This document shows, piece after piece, positions 45,784-54,537 of a DNA stretch of 64,000 nt (position 1 is the stretch's first letter; every line of letters starts with the position of its first letter). This stretch comes from Halosimplex rubrum (GTDB lineage Archaea; Halobacteriota; Halobacteria; Halobacteriales; Haloarculaceae). The position numbers and the translations under genes are program-made. The notes below the pieces were generated by a model. It saw nothing but the letters and a program-made list of their open reading frames with translations. It was not told the origin of the DNA and made no database searches. The stretch covers positions 3,286,001-3,350,000 of the forward strand of contig NZ_CP058910.1 in assembly GCF_013415885.1 (NCBI RefSeq), given 5' to 3'.

Positions 45784-47562
45784 TCAGGCGTCGTCCATCG
45801 TGGCGGCGTGGCCGAGCGGGAGGAAGATCGGCGCGGTGTAGTCGATGGCCCACTCGTTGGCCGAGTACGACTCGGTCTCGTCGACGTAGCACTTCGCGGG
45901 CGGCGCGTCCGTCCGCTCGATGAACTCGGCGAGCCGTTCGTCGTCGCCGTTGCGGTTGGCGCCGCTGACGACCATCCCTGGAATATTTGCCCCGGTTCCC
46001 TCGACGAGTCGGTCGTGGGGGTTGCGCGGCGGGTGGGTCCCCTGGCCGGTCACGTAGCTGTAGCCGGTCGGCGTCCGCCCGAGGGCGTAGTGCAACTGGT
46101 CGAGCGCGCCGGCGACGTAGCGCTCGTCCGGATCGATCGCGTTCGCGAGCAGGAGCATGCTCCCCTTCGAGAGCGCCAACTTGGTCGACGCCCAGTGGTA
46201 GTCCTCGGCGTCGAGCGCACAGCGGTACCCGTCGGCCTCGACCGCCGCGACGAGGTCGTCGGCGTAGTCGAGGAACGCCGATTCCAGGCGGTCGGCGCGG
46301 GCGTCGTCGGCCGCGTCCGCGCTCAGGTAGGCCCACTGACCCAGCGAGAGCGTGTCGGTCCAGACCGGTGCCCGAGGGGCGGCGTCGAACAGGTCGACGA
46401 ACCGGACCTCCAGATAGTCGGCGTATCGGGTGTCCCCGGTGGTCTTCAGCAACTCGGCGGTCGCCCAGAAGCGCTCCTCGCGGTCGGTGTCCTTCCGGTA
46501 GGGACCCGAGCCGTCGTCCTGGCCCGCGTCGAAGCGGAACTCGGGCTCGGGGTTGGCCTCGAGGTAGTCGTGGGCTGCACGGGCGTTTTCGAGCGCGCGG
46601 TCGGCGAATCCGGGTGCGTCGTCGGCGTATACTCGCGCGGCCATCGCCATCGCGGCCGCGTACCCGGCGGTGCCGAACGTCGACAGCCCGTAGACGAACC
46701 GCTCGCGGTCGTCGTCGGTCGGCGCCTCGTCGATCGCGGGCCACTCGCGGGCGGCGACCTTGTGGTAGACGGCTCCGTCCGCCCGTTGCATCCGTTCGAG
46801 CCATTCGAGTTCGAACTTCGCCTCGACGAGCAGGTCGGGCAGGTCGGGTTCGCTCTCGCCCGCACCGTCGCCGTCGGCCGGCGACCGCTCGATCCCCGAC
46901 CGTTCGACCGGCAGGTCGCACTGTCCGGCTTCGAACGCCGACGGGTAGCGCTCGTAGGCCAAGAGCATCTGACCCACCGTCACCGCGGCCGGCGGGACGT
47001 ACTTCCCGTAGTCGCCGGCGTCGTACCAGCCGCCGGATACGTCGAGCGGCTCCCCTTCGTCGCGACACTCGTCGCCGAAGTACGTCCGGGCCTCGGCGTC
47101 CCCCGCGTGGCCGGCCGGCACGTCCAACCCCGTAACGGGGTCGTCGATGGCGGTGTTCGAGCGCTTCAACGTGTAGAGCCGGACGGCGTCGACGAGCGTC
47201 CCGTCGTACACGTCCGCGCCGACGCGGAAAGGGACGGACTCCGCCGCGGTCTCCCGGAGGCCGCCGTCGGCCGTCTCGCCCCGGCCGACCGCGACGCGGT
47301 ACTCCCCCGGATCGGAGAGCGCCGAGAAGTCGGCGCGACGGACCGTCTCGCCCGCGTTCGTGTCGTCGACCGGCTCCGAGCAGTCGCCGGCGACGGCGAC
47401 CCGCCCGTCACCGCGCTCGCGGACGGCGAACCGCTCGGGCTCGACGGCGGACCGCTCGGGCTCGACGACGACCGCTCGTTTCGGCGCCGACGGGAGGTAT
47501 CCGACCTGGTCGACGTGTACCCGCTCGGCGGGGCGCTCGGACCCGGATTCGAACTCGGTCAT
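45784..47562 (-). CDS. GH9 glucanase-type hydrolase without signal peptide
   Basis: A 592-residue protein with an N-terminal Ig-like CelD_N domain ([20 protein letters not shown]) and an (alpha/alpha)6 barrel. Catalytic Asp181 and Asp184 lie in [15 protein letters not shown], and the acid Glu570 is in [32 protein letters not shown] with PRNPHDR is the conserved His/Arg region. GH9 proteins are usually secreted endoglucanases; the absence of a signal and the single-domain form point to a cytoplasmic exo-type enzyme on beta-glucan or mixed oligosaccharides (inference). A minus-strand CTTTTTG at 47590-47596 supports the ATG at 47562. Confidence 0.9.
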   Translation of the reverse strand: MTEFESGSERPAERVHVDQVGYLPSAPKRAVVVEPERSAVEPERFAVRERGDGRVAVAGDCSEPVDDTNAGETVRRADFSALSDPGEYRVAVGRGETADGGLRETAAESVPFRVGADVYDGTLVDAVRLYTLKRSNTAIDDPVTGLDVPAGHAGDAEARTYFGDECRDEGEPLDVSGGWYDAGDYGKYVPPAAVTVGQMLLAYERYPSAFEAGQCDLPVERSGIERSPADGDGAGESEPDLPDLLVEAKFELEWLERMQRADGAVYHKVAAREWPAIDEAPTDDDRERFVYGLSTFGTAGYAAAMAMAARVYADDAPGFADRALENARAAHDYLEANPEPEFRFDAGQDDGSGPYRKDTDREERFWATAELLKTTGDTRYADYLEVRFVDLFDAAPRAPVWTDTLSLGQWAYLSADAADDARADRLESAFLDYADDLVAAVEADGYRCALDAEDYHWASTKLALSKGSMLLLANAIDPDERYVAGALDQLHYALGRTPTGYSYVTGQGTHPPRNPHDRLVEGTGANIPGMVVSGANRNGDDERLAEFIERTDAPPAKCYVDETESYSANEWAIDYTAPIFLPLGHAATMDDA

Positions 47563-47764
47563 TCGTTGCCGGCCGTTGCCGACCGCCGGCAAAAAGCGCG
47601 CGGTTGGTCGGGTAACTCTCCGGTTCCGGCCGTCGCGTCGTCGGGCGGCCGCTCGGGCGACCGCCCACGGGGCGAGCGCCGACGCCCGCCCGATAAGTCG
47701 CCCGTCCCCGAACAGTCTCTCCGGAACCCGAACGCGCATGCGTGCGGGCGGCGAGCGATCGAAC

Positions 47765-48514
47765 ATGCCCGACACGCGCGTCACGGTCTGGAACGAATTC
47801 GTCCACGAGCAGGAGTCGGAGACGGTCGCCGAGGTCTACCCCGACGGCATCCACGGCGCCATCGCCGACGCGCTCGCCGAGCGCGGGTTCGACACCGAGA
47901 CGGCGACGCTCCAGGAGCCCGAACACGGCCTCACCGAGGACACCCTCGCCGAGACCGACGTGCTGACCTGGTGGGGCCACGCCGCCCACGACGAGGTCTC
48001 CGACGAGGTCGCCGAGCGGGTCGTCGAGGCCGTCCGCGACGGGATGGGCCTGATCGTCCTCCACTCGGCGCACTTCTCGAAGGTGTTCAAGCGACTGATG
48101 GGCACCAGTTGCTCGCTGAAGTGGCGCGAGGCCGCCGAGCGCGAGCGGCTGTGGGTCATCGAGCCGAGCCACCCGATCGCCGACGGGATCGACGACTGCA
48201 TCGAACTCGACGAGGCGGAGATGTACGGCGAACGCTTCGACGTGCCCCAGCCCGAGACGCTCGTGTTCAACTCCTGGTTCGAGGGCGGCGAGGTGTTCCG
48301 CTCGGGCTGTACCTACCGGCGCGGCAGCGGCCGCGTCTTCTACTTCCGGCCGGGTCACGAGACCTACCCAATCTATCACGACGAGCAGATACAGGGCGTC
48401 CTCGCCAACGCCGTCGAGTGGGCGGCGCCCAGCGACGACCGCGCCACATCCAGCGGCGGCAACACCGAGCCCCGCGAGGACATCGACACCTCCGACGAGC
48501 GGACGGTTCACTGA
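47765..48514 (+). CDS. ThuA-like (glutamine-amidotransferase fold) protein
   Basis: A 249-residue protein with [68 protein letters not shown] and [16 protein letters not shown], which are the ThuA-family blocks. ThuA was linked to trehalose and related disaccharide use in rhizobia; the biochemical reaction is not established, although keto-sugar products have been suggested for relatives. Clustering with sugar dehydrogenases here fits that theme. The C-terminal 25 residues are disordered and charged. Confidence 0.85.
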   Translation: MPDTRVTVWNEFVHEQESETVAEVYPDGIHGAIADALAERGFDTETATLQEPEHGLTEDTLAETDVLTWWGHAAHDEVSDEVAERVVEAVRDGMGLIVLHSAHFSKVFKRLMGTSCSLKWREAAERERLWVIEPSHPIADGIDDCIELDEAEMYGERFDVPQPETLVFNSWFEGGEVFRSGCTYRRGSGRVFYFRPGHETYPIYHDEQIQGVLANAVEWAAPSDDRATSSGGNTEPREDIDTSDERTVH

Positions 48515-48560
48515 CGGGCGATCGAGGAAAGTCGCTCCGCCGCGACCGCTGATCCCGCCG

Positions 48561-48803
48561 TTACTCCTCGGCGGTCGGCGGCCGCGGCGTCTCCGGTTCC
48601 TCCTCTTCCTCGTCCTCGTCCGGGAGGAACTGCGGCGCGATCTGCCACTTGAAGTAGACGGTCCACCCCGCCGAGACGACGCCGAACAGCCCGAAGACGA
48701 AGAGGTTCAGCGGCGGTGACCCGGGCTGGGAGAGCCAGAGGGCACTGAACATCACCCCGAAGGTGTAGATGAACACCGCCCCGTCGACCGGTTCGAGTTC
48801 CAT
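48561..48803 (-). CDS. small two-span membrane protein, function unknown
   Basis: An 80-residue protein with two membrane spans (VFIYTFGVMFSALWL and LNLFVFGLFGVVSAGWTVYF) and a very acidic tail rich in Glu and Pro. The short pre-span segment and acidic end give it a normal haloarchaeal look, and the frame has G/C-ending codons throughout. It converges with the ThuA-like gene. No family recognised. Confidence 0.65.
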   Translation of the reverse strand: MELEPVDGAVFIYTFGVMFSALWLSQPGSPPLNLFVFGLFGVVSAGWTVYFKWQIAPQFLPDEDEEEEEPETPRPPTAEE

Positions 48804-48854
48804 ACGCGCTCTCTGGGGCGCGGGTGCATAGAACTGGCGTTCGACGCGCTCGGA

Positions 48855-49123
48855 TTCCGCCGCTGGCGCGGCGCACCCACAGCCGCCGGAGGTGGTCGTT
48901 CGCGCAGTTGAACGTGAGCTGGCGCCCGCCGCCGGCGGGGTTGGGCCAGGCGGTCAGCTGCTCGATGTCGTCGGGGGCCCGCTTCCGAAAGAAGTCGCCC
49001 TTCGACTCGGCTATCACGCCCCGACCAGTAGGTCAACCGGTCGTCGAACCGGTACCGGACCGACCCGTCGCCGGGGCCACCGGTCCTGTCCGTCTCGTTC
49101 CCGTCGTGAGGGTCGCAAGCCAT
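48855..49123 (-). pseudogene. possible small gene broken by a frameshift
   Basis: Reading from the ATG at 49121-49123, the minus strand gives DGSVRYRFDDRLTYWSG. One frame over, from about 49017, it continues VIAESKGDFFRKRAPDDIEQ and then LTAWPNPAGGGRQLTFNCAN and DHLRRLWVRR. Both parts have G/C-ending codons and protein-like composition, and the join needs a one-base shift near 49017-49020. I do not recognise the family. It may be a decayed gene, a sequencing indel or chance. Confidence 0.35.
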
Positions 49124-49179
49124 CGATGGCGGATCGTCGTGACAGCCGGACGTAACGTTTGGGCCGACGGGGTAGCAAC

Positions 49180-49187
49180 GTTTATTC
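49180..49187 (+). promoter_or_regulatory. TATA box of the GH2 gene
   Basis: GTTTATTC; the spacing selects the ATG at 49212 over the GTG at 49203. Confidence 0.6.
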
Positions 49188-49211
49188 GCCGTCGGCGACC
49201 GAGTGACAGCC

Positions 49212-50912
49212 ATGCACCGGACGTTCGAGACGACGACGGAACGCCGCCAGCGGGTCCTGAACGGGGCGTGGGAGTTCCTCACCGACCCCGAGAACGAGGG
49301 GTACGAGGCCGACTATCACGAGTCGTTCCCCGCGGAGGAGGCCGACCGGCTGTCCGTCCCGAGTTCCTGGAACGCGCACACCGAGTACGCCGACTACGTC
49401 GGGCCGGCGTGGTATCGGCGGACCTTCGAGACCGACGAGGAGTCGCTCCTGTTCACCTTCCACGGGATCGCCCGCGACGCGACGGTCTACCTCGACGGCG
49501 AGGAGGTGGCGAGTCACGAGGGGTCGTACACGCCGTTCACCGCGCTCGCCCGCCACCTCGACGCGGGGGAACACGAACTCGTCGTCCGCGCGGACAACAC
49601 CCGAGGGGAGGCGACGCTCCCCCACGACGACGCCGACTGGTTCCCCCACGGCGGCATCCACCGCGAGGTCGTCGTCGAGACTGTCCCGGACGTGTACGTC
49701 CGGGACCTGGCCGTCGAGTACGACCTCTACGGCGACGAAGCGACGGTCCGAGCGGAGGTGACGCTGCACAACGTCGGCGCGCGCCCCGCCGAACCCGACC
49801 TGACCGTCTCCGTCGGCGACGCGTCGGTCACCGACTCCGTCACGGTGGACGGGATGGACGCCGCCACGGCCACGCTCGGTCTCGACATCGAGGACGTGGA
49901 CCGCTGGAGCCCCGACGACCCGACGCTCTACGACGTGACGGCGCGACTGCACGGCGAGCAGGCCGAGGAACGCGAGGGCGACGCCTTCGCCGACGACCTG
50001 CGCGACCGGATCGGGTTCCGCACCGTCTCGACCGCCGGCCGCGAGATCCTGATCAACGGCGAGCCCGTCGATATCGCGGGCGTCAACCGCCACGAGGACC
50101 ACCCGGAGTGGGGCTCCGCCCAGCCGCTGCGGATCCAGGAGCGGGACCTCGATATCGTCCAGCGCGCGGGCTGTGACGCCGTCAGGTGCTCGCACTACCC
50201 GAACCATCCGCGCTTTCTCGACCTGTGCGACGAGGAGGGCCTCCTCGTGATCGAGGAGATCCCGATGTGGCAGGTCGACGAGTCGACGATGGTGTCCAGT
50301 CAGGAGCGCGCCCAGCGCACGCTCGTAGAGATGATCGAACGCGACCGCCACCACCCGTCGATATTCGCCTGGAGCCTCTCGAACGAGTGCGCGAACGAGC
50401 ACCCGACCGTCGTCGACGGCACCCGCCAGCTGAAGTGGGCCGCCGACGGGGTCGACGACTCCCGGCTGATCACCGCCGCCTCGAACACCGACTTCGAGGG
50501 CGGGACCGACGGCGTCTTCGACGTTTGCGACTTCCTGTCGGTCAACGCCTACTGGGGCTGGTACCGCGACGGCGACTGGGACGAGTTCCTCGACGGGATC
50601 GCCGAGGAGTACGGCGAGAAACCGATCGTCGTCACGGAGTTCGGCGCCGGCGCCGTCCCGGGCGAGCGCACCCACGAGGGTCGCAAGTGGTCCGAGTCCT
50701 ACCAGGCCGACCTCCTCGCCGACTGCGTCGACCTGTTCCGCGAGCGCGACGATGTCGCCGGCTTCACCGTCTGGCAGTTCTGCGACACGCTCACCGACCC
50801 CGAGGCGGCGATGACCAGACCGCGGACGCACAACAACAAGGGCATCGTCGACGAGTACCGCCGGCCCAAGGAGGCCTACCGCGTCCTCCGCGACCGCCTC
50901 GCCGACGACTGA
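49212..50912 (+). CDS. GH2 glycosidase, beta-glucuronidase-like
   Basis: A 566-residue GH2 enzyme. The sugar-binding jelly roll (WEFLTDPENEGYEADYHESF, DYVGPAWYRRTF) is followed by an Ig-like domain and the barrel. VDIAGVNRHEDHPEWG, acid/base Glu392 in SLSNECANEHP and nucleophile Glu476 in VVTEFGAGA are canonical. Near the end, Asn541-x-Lys543 (HNNKGIVDEYRRPKEAY) matches the NxK pair with which beta-glucuronidases hold the sugar carboxylate, as in the E. coli enzyme. Size (about 600) also fits beta-glucuronidase better than beta-galactosidase. No signal peptide. It would feed glucuronate to uxaC. Confidence 0.9.
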   Translation: MHRTFETTTERRQRVLNGAWEFLTDPENEGYEADYHESFPAEEADRLSVPSSWNAHTEYADYVGPAWYRRTFETDEESLLFTFHGIARDATVYLDGEEVASHEGSYTPFTALARHLDAGEHELVVRADNTRGEATLPHDDADWFPHGGIHREVVVETVPDVYVRDLAVEYDLYGDEATVRAEVTLHNVGARPAEPDLTVSVGDASVTDSVTVDGMDAATATLGLDIEDVDRWSPDDPTLYDVTARLHGEQAEEREGDAFADDLRDRIGFRTVSTAGREILINGEPVDIAGVNRHEDHPEWGSAQPLRIQERDLDIVQRAGCDAVRCSHYPNHPRFLDLCDEEGLLVIEEIPMWQVDESTMVSSQERAQRTLVEMIERDRHHPSIFAWSLSNECANEHPTVVDGTRQLKWAADGVDDSRLITAASNTDFEGGTDGVFDVCDFLSVNAYWGWYRDGDWDEFLDGIAEEYGEKPIVVTEFGAGAVPGERTHEGRKWSESYQADLLADCVDLFRERDDVAGFTVWQFCDTLTDPEAAMTRPRTHNNKGIVDEYRRPKEAYRVLRDRLADD

Positions 50913-51235
50913 CCCGTCGACCCGAACCGGCCTTCCGTCGCACCTCCCGTTTCCGAGGTTCGAACGACGTTCTGCATGAAATATTTACTCGGTACCGAGT
51001 TTCTAATATTACGCTCGTAATCATGTAATCCGCCGTGGATCGAGCGATCGTTCCCGAGGATCGATTCACCGTTCTGCCCGAGTATCCTCCGCGATCGAAC
51101 GAATCAAGCTCGAACAGCCCGCATTGAGACCGAATACGACAGATGCGTCGACAAAAATAGCTCTATAGAAACAGAACAGTACTCGAACAGCGGAGAACGG
51201 AACCGAGCGGCGGTCGAGCGGTAGTCGGACCGGCT
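50913..51235. other. convergent intergenic region with a palindromic motif
   Basis: Lies between two 3' ends. AT-rich 50978-51025 holds ACTCGGTACCGAGT (50987-51000), part of a 21-base motif shared with 54452-54472. Next to the minus-strand stop there is a run of GAACG/GAGCG words about 10 bases apart (51185-51219). No gene seen. Confidence 0.5.
50980..51000. promoter_or_regulatory. AATATTnnCTCGGTnCCGAGT motif, copy 1
   Basis: A 14-bp perfect palindrome with an AATATT flank on the left, and another AATATT a few bases to the right. The same 21-base pattern recurs at 54452-54472. It could be an operator or a bidirectional terminator between the convergent GH2 and Gfo/Idh/MocA genes. Confidence 0.5.
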
Positions 51236-52390
51236 CTACACGTCGACCCACTCGCCGGCGTCGTCGGACTGCTCGATGGCGGCGAGGAGTTCCTGAACGC
51301 GGTAGCCGTCCTCGAAGGAGGGGCTGTGGTCTTCGCCGGCGGCGGCCGCCGAGAGGAACTCGTAGTTCTCGTGGACGAAGGTGTGCTCCCAGCCGATGAC
51401 GTGGCCCTCGGGCCACCAGTGGTCGATGTAGGGGTCGTCGGGAGCGGTGACGTTGATCGTCTGGAAGCCCCGATCGCCCTCGGTGAGCAGTTCCAGCTCG
51501 TTGAGCCGTTCGAGCGAGAACGAGAGGCTGCCTTTCGACCCCTCGATCGCGATCGTGTGGTCGTTCTTGCGGCCGTTGGCGAACCGGGAGGCCTCGAAGG
51601 TCGCCACCGCGCCGCTCTCGAACTCCGCCTGGGCGGTGTAGGCGTCGTCGACGGTCACCTCGCGCATCTCCGTCGATTCGCCACCTCCGCCTTCGAGCGA
51701 GCCCTCGTCGCCGCCCGGCACCGGACGCTCGTCGACGAACGTCTGGAGGTGGCCCGAGAGCCGCGAGATGTCGCCCGCCCGGTCGCCGACGAGGAATCGC
51801 GCCAGGTCGATGGTGTGGGCGCCGAGGTCGCCGAGCGCGCCCGAGCCCGCCAGCTCCTCGGAGTTGCGCCAGCTCCACGGCGCCTCGGGGTCGACCAGCC
51901 AGTCCTGCAGGTATCGCCCGCGGACGTGGTGGATCTCGCCGAGTTCGCCCGCGTCGATGAGGCTCTTCGCGTACCGGATCGCGGGGATGAACCGGTAGTT
52001 GAACGCGATGCCAGCGGTCGCCGCTGAGTCGCGGGCGGCGTCGCGCATCCGCTCGGCGTCGTCGAGCGTGTGCGCGAGCGGCTTCTCGCAGAAGACGTGG
52101 GTGTCGGCCTCCAGCGCGGCGATCGAGGGGTCGGCGTGGACGTTGTTCGGGCCGAGGTTGTAGAACACGTCGACCTCGTCGACCACGTCCGCCCAGTCGG
52201 TCGCGTAGCGCTCGAAACCCAGCTGGTCGGCCGCGTCGGCGAGCGCCTCCTCGTCGCGCCCGACGATAACCTCACGCTCGACTGCGGGCGCCTCCGGGAA
52301 GAACATCGGGAGCCGGGCGAGCGCGTTCGCGTGAGCCTTGCCCATGAAGCGATAGCCGAGCACGCCGACGGAGAGTGGTTCCTCGCTCAT
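51236..52390 (-). CDS. Gfo/Idh/MocA family oxidoreductase
   Basis: A 384-residue NAD(P)-dependent sugar oxidoreductase. The Rossmann motif is VGVLGYRFMGKAHANALARL, with FYNLGPNNVHADPSIAALEA and THVFCEKPLAHTL; the Lys of EKP is the catalytic one. GSGALGDLGAHTIDLARFLV and HWWPEGHVIGWEHTFVHENY are typical of a large branch linked to inositol- and glycoside-type substrates. It begins three bases after the stop of the TIM-barrel isomerase, so the pair is one operon. It is unrelated in detail to the xylose-dehydrogenase-like protein at 38963-40030. Confidence 0.88.
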   Translation of the reverse strand: MSEEPLSVGVLGYRFMGKAHANALARLPMFFPEAPAVEREVIVGRDEEALADAADQLGFERYATDWADVVDEVDVFYNLGPNNVHADPSIAALEADTHVFCEKPLAHTLDDAERMRDAARDSAATAGIAFNYRFIPAIRYAKSLIDAGELGEIHHVRGRYLQDWLVDPEAPWSWRNSEELAGSGALGDLGAHTIDLARFLVGDRAGDISRLSGHLQTFVDERPVPGGDEGSLEGGGGESTEMREVTVDDAYTAQAEFESGAVATFEASRFANGRKNDHTIAIEGSKGSLSFSLERLNELELLTEGDRGFQTINVTAPDDPYIDHWWPEGHVIGWEHTFVHENYEFLSAAAAGEDHSPSFEDGYRVQELLAAIEQSDDAGEWVDV

Positions 52391-52393
52391 GGT

Positions 52394-53359
52394 TCAGGCC
52401 CAGTAGGCGTCGCCGGGGGTGGTCTCGAAGACGGAACGCTGGAGCACGTCGATGGCCTTCTCTAGCCCCTCGTTCGGCGAGGTCAGCGAGTCCTCGTGCT
52501 CGATGGAGAGGGCGCCGTCGTAGTCGATCATCCGCAGCGTCGACACCACGTCCTTCCAGAACTCCTCGCCGTGCCCGTAGCCGATGGAGCGGAACAGCCA
52601 CGATCGGTCCGGTTCCTCCGTGTAGGGTTCGGTGTCGAGCACGCCCTTCACGCGGCTGTTGGACTCGTACACCTTCGTGTCCTTGGCGTGGAAGTGGTGG
52701 ATGGCGTCCTCCTCGCCGAGGAAACGGATGGCCTCGGTGATGTCGATGCCCTGCCAGAACAGGTGGGAGGGGTCGAAGTTGGCGCCGATGTACTCGTTCG
52801 TGCGCTCGCGCAGTTCGAGCATCCCCGTCGGCTCGTACACCAGCATGTTCGGGTGCATCTCGATGCCGACGTACACGTCGTGGTCGGCGGCGTGTTCGGC
52901 CAGGTCCGACCAGTACTCCTCTGCGACCTCCCACTGGTACTCGTGGGCCTCGTGGTGTTCGTTGGGCCACGGCGCGGTGATCCAGTTGGGGACCTCGCCC
53001 GCGGGACTGCCGGCGGGCAGGCCCGAGAACGTCGTCACCGCGTCGACGCCGAGCTGGTCGGCCAGTTCGATGGCCTCGCGCAGTTCGGTGTCGGCGCGTT
53101 CCGCTCGCTCCTCGTCGGGGTGGAGCGGGTTGTTGTGCGTCGCCAGCGCCGAGACGTACAGGTCGTGTTCGTCGAGGCTGTCCTGCAGTTCGGCCTGTGC
53201 GTCCTCGTCGTCGAGGTACTCCTCGCGCGGGAGGTGGTCGTCGCCCACGAACCCGCCACAGCCCAGTTCGACGGCGTCGACGCCCTGGTCGGCCAGGTAC
53301 GCGAACGCGTCGTCGAGCGATTCGCCGCCGAGTGCCACGGTCAGCACACCTACGTCCAT
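52394..53359 (-). CDS. sugar phosphate isomerase/epimerase-type TIM barrel
   Basis: A 321-residue protein of the xylose-isomerase-like superfamily. DVGVLTVALGGESLDDAFAY, DAVELGCGGFVGDDHLPREE, VYVGIEMHPNMLVYEPTGML, YIGANFDPSHLFWQGIDITE and IHHFHAKDTKVYESN supply the expected metal ligands (Glu, Asp-His, His, then Glu in LSIEHED). These proteins usually work beside a Gfo/Idh/MocA enzyme in multi-step sugar epimerisation or keto-sugar processing, as arranged here. A minus-strand TATA-like TTTTTGAG at 53382-53389 supports the ATG at 53359. Substrate unknown. Confidence 0.85.
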   Translation of the reverse strand: MDVGVLTVALGGESLDDAFAYLADQGVDAVELGCGGFVGDDHLPREEYLDDEDAQAELQDSLDEHDLYVSALATHNNPLHPDEERAERADTELREAIELADQLGVDAVTTFSGLPAGSPAGEVPNWITAPWPNEHHEAHEYQWEVAEEYWSDLAEHAADHDVYVGIEMHPNMLVYEPTGMLELRERTNEYIGANFDPSHLFWQGIDITEAIRFLGEEDAIHHFHAKDTKVYESNSRVKGVLDTEPYTEEPDRSWLFRSIGYGHGEEFWKDVVSTLRMIDYDGALSIEHEDSLTSPNEGLEKAIDVLQRSVFETTPGDAYWA

Positions 53360-53538
53360 GTGTGTTCACCTCTCTCGAACGCTCAAAAACTCTTGCGGTG
53401 GCGGTACCCCTCGCCGCGGCCTCGGGCGGTTCTGGGCGGCCGACGCGCCGAGTCGCGGGCGTCCCGCAGCCGATCCGTCGCCGCCGCCGAGGTGCGCGCG
53501 GGCTCGCGATCTGCGCTCGCGACCGCGGCCCGGCAAAA

Positions 53539-53545
53539 CTAAATA
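53539..53545 (+). promoter_or_regulatory. TATA box of the dehydratase gene
   Basis: CTAAATA, 26-32 bases before the ATG at 53571; the inverted repeat at 53544-53568 begins at its edge. Confidence 0.6.
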
Positions 53546-53568
53546 CTGGCTGTCCATCACAGTCAGTA
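53544..53568. promoter_or_regulatory. operator-like inverted repeat on the dehydratase promoter
   Basis: TACTGGCTGT-ccatc-ACAGTCAGTA: 10-base arms matching at nine positions, spanning from the TATA box to the start codon of a leaderless gene. A repressor bound here would block initiation. The adjacent IclR gene is the obvious candidate (inference). Confidence 0.6.
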
Positions 53569-53570
53569 GC

Positions 53571-54431
53571 ATGAGATACTTCCGAGTGACGCGCGGGGAC
53601 GACGAGCGGCTGGTAGTATCCGACGGAGACGACTCCTACGACCTGACGAGCGCGCCCGACGGCCCGTCGACGGTCGTCGAGTTGCTCGCGGCCGACGAGA
53701 CGCGCCAGGGCCTCGACGAGGCCGCCGAGGCCTACCTCGACGACGCCGAGGAGGTCGAATTCGACGACGACGACCTCGTGCTCCCTGTCGAACCGCCGGA
53801 AGTGTGGGCGTCGGGCGTCACCTACCAGATCAGCGAGGAGGCCCGCCAGGAGGAGAGCGACAAGCCGGACGTGTACATCGACGTCTACGAGAGCGAGCGC
53901 CCGGAGGTCTTCTTCAAGGCGACACCGAGCCGGACCGTCGGTCCGAACGAGTCGGTCGGCATCCGCGGCGACTCCACCTGGGACACCCCCGAGCCCGAAC
54001 TCGCCGTCGTCCTCTACCAGGGGGAGATCGTCGGGTTCACCATTGGCAACGACATGTCCAGCCGCTCGATCGAGGGCGAGAACCCTCTCTATCTCCCGCA
54101 GGCGAAAGTGTACGACCGCTGCGCCGCGCTCGGCCCGGGCGTCACTTCCGCGAGCGACGTCGACGACCCGCACGACCTGGAGATGACCATGCAGATCCAC
54201 CGCGACGGCGAGGTCGTCTACGAGGGCGCCACCAACACCGGCGAGATGGTCCGGACCTGCGAGGAGCTGTCCTCCTATCTCACCCGGCACAACGTCGTCC
54301 CCGACCTGACCGTTCTGATGACCGGAACGGCGCTGGTTCCCGAAGGCGACTTCACGCTCCACGAGGACGACCTCGTCGAGATCGATATCGAGGAGATCGG
54401 GACGCTGACGAACCCGGTCACGACGGTCTGA
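53571..54431 (+). CDS. fumarylacetoacetase-fold dehydratase, probable 2-keto-3-deoxyxylonate/arabinonate dehydratase
   Basis: A 286-residue FAH-fold enzyme. VEPPEVWASGVTYQISEEAR, RPEVFFKATPSRTVGPNESV, TPEPELAVVLYQGEIVGFTI, NDMSSRSIEGENPLYLPQAK and a C-terminal EIDIEEIGTLTNPV are, from memory, close to the haloarchaeal and Sulfolobus enzymes that dehydrate 2-keto-3-deoxypentonates to alpha-ketoglutarate semialdehyde. The Glu residues of EPE and the Asp of ND bind the divalent metal. It belongs to the oxidative route that a xylose dehydrogenase (38963-40030) would start; xylonate dehydratase and the semialdehyde dehydrogenase are not in this window. It is divergent from the isomerase/Gfo operon. 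Confidence 0.87.
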   Translation: MRYFRVTRGDDERLVVSDGDDSYDLTSAPDGPSTVVELLAADETRQGLDEAAEAYLDDAEEVEFDDDDLVLPVEPPEVWASGVTYQISEEARQEESDKPDVYIDVYESERPEVFFKATPSRTVGPNESVGIRGDSTWDTPEPELAVVLYQGEIVGFTIGNDMSSRSIEGENPLYLPQAKVYDRCAALGPGVTSASDVDDPHDLEMTMQIHRDGEVVYEGATNTGEMVRTCEELSSYLTRHNVVPDLTVLMTGTALVPEGDFTLHEDDLVEIDIEEIGTLTNPVTTV

Positions 54432-54451
54432 GCTGCCGACCGACCCGATCG

Positions 54452-54472
54452 AATATTGGCTCGGTCCCGAGT
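54452..54472. promoter_or_regulatory. AATATTnnCTCGGTnCCGAGT motif, copy 2
   Basis: Identical to 50980-51000 at 18 of 21 positions, differing only at the two spacer bases and the centre. It lies 20 bases after the dehydratase stop and about 35 bases upstream of the TATA box of the next IclR gene, so it could be an autoregulatory operator or a terminator hairpin. Confidence 0.5.
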
Positions 54473-54505
54473 GAATTTCTGAACGAACGTTTGCGATTGC
54501 GGAAC

Positions 54506-54513
54506 GGTTATTA
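54506..54513 (+). promoter_or_regulatory. TATA box of the second IclR gene
   Basis: GGTTATTA centred about 28 bases before the ATG at 54538; it favours that start over the codon at 54526. Confidence 0.55.
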
Positions 54514-54537
54514 CGGGCCAGTGTCTTGAGTCGGAGT

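Larger units (their letters stand above)
48804..49211. other. intergenic region between divergent genes, with possible gene remnant and GH2 promoter
   Basis: Contains the frameshifted candidate at 48855-49123 (minus strand) and the GH2 TATA box TTTATT at 49181-49186, 28 bases before the ATG at 49212. The distal ACCGAGTG (49198-49205) resembles the half-site seen at the uxuA promoter. Confidence 0.45.
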
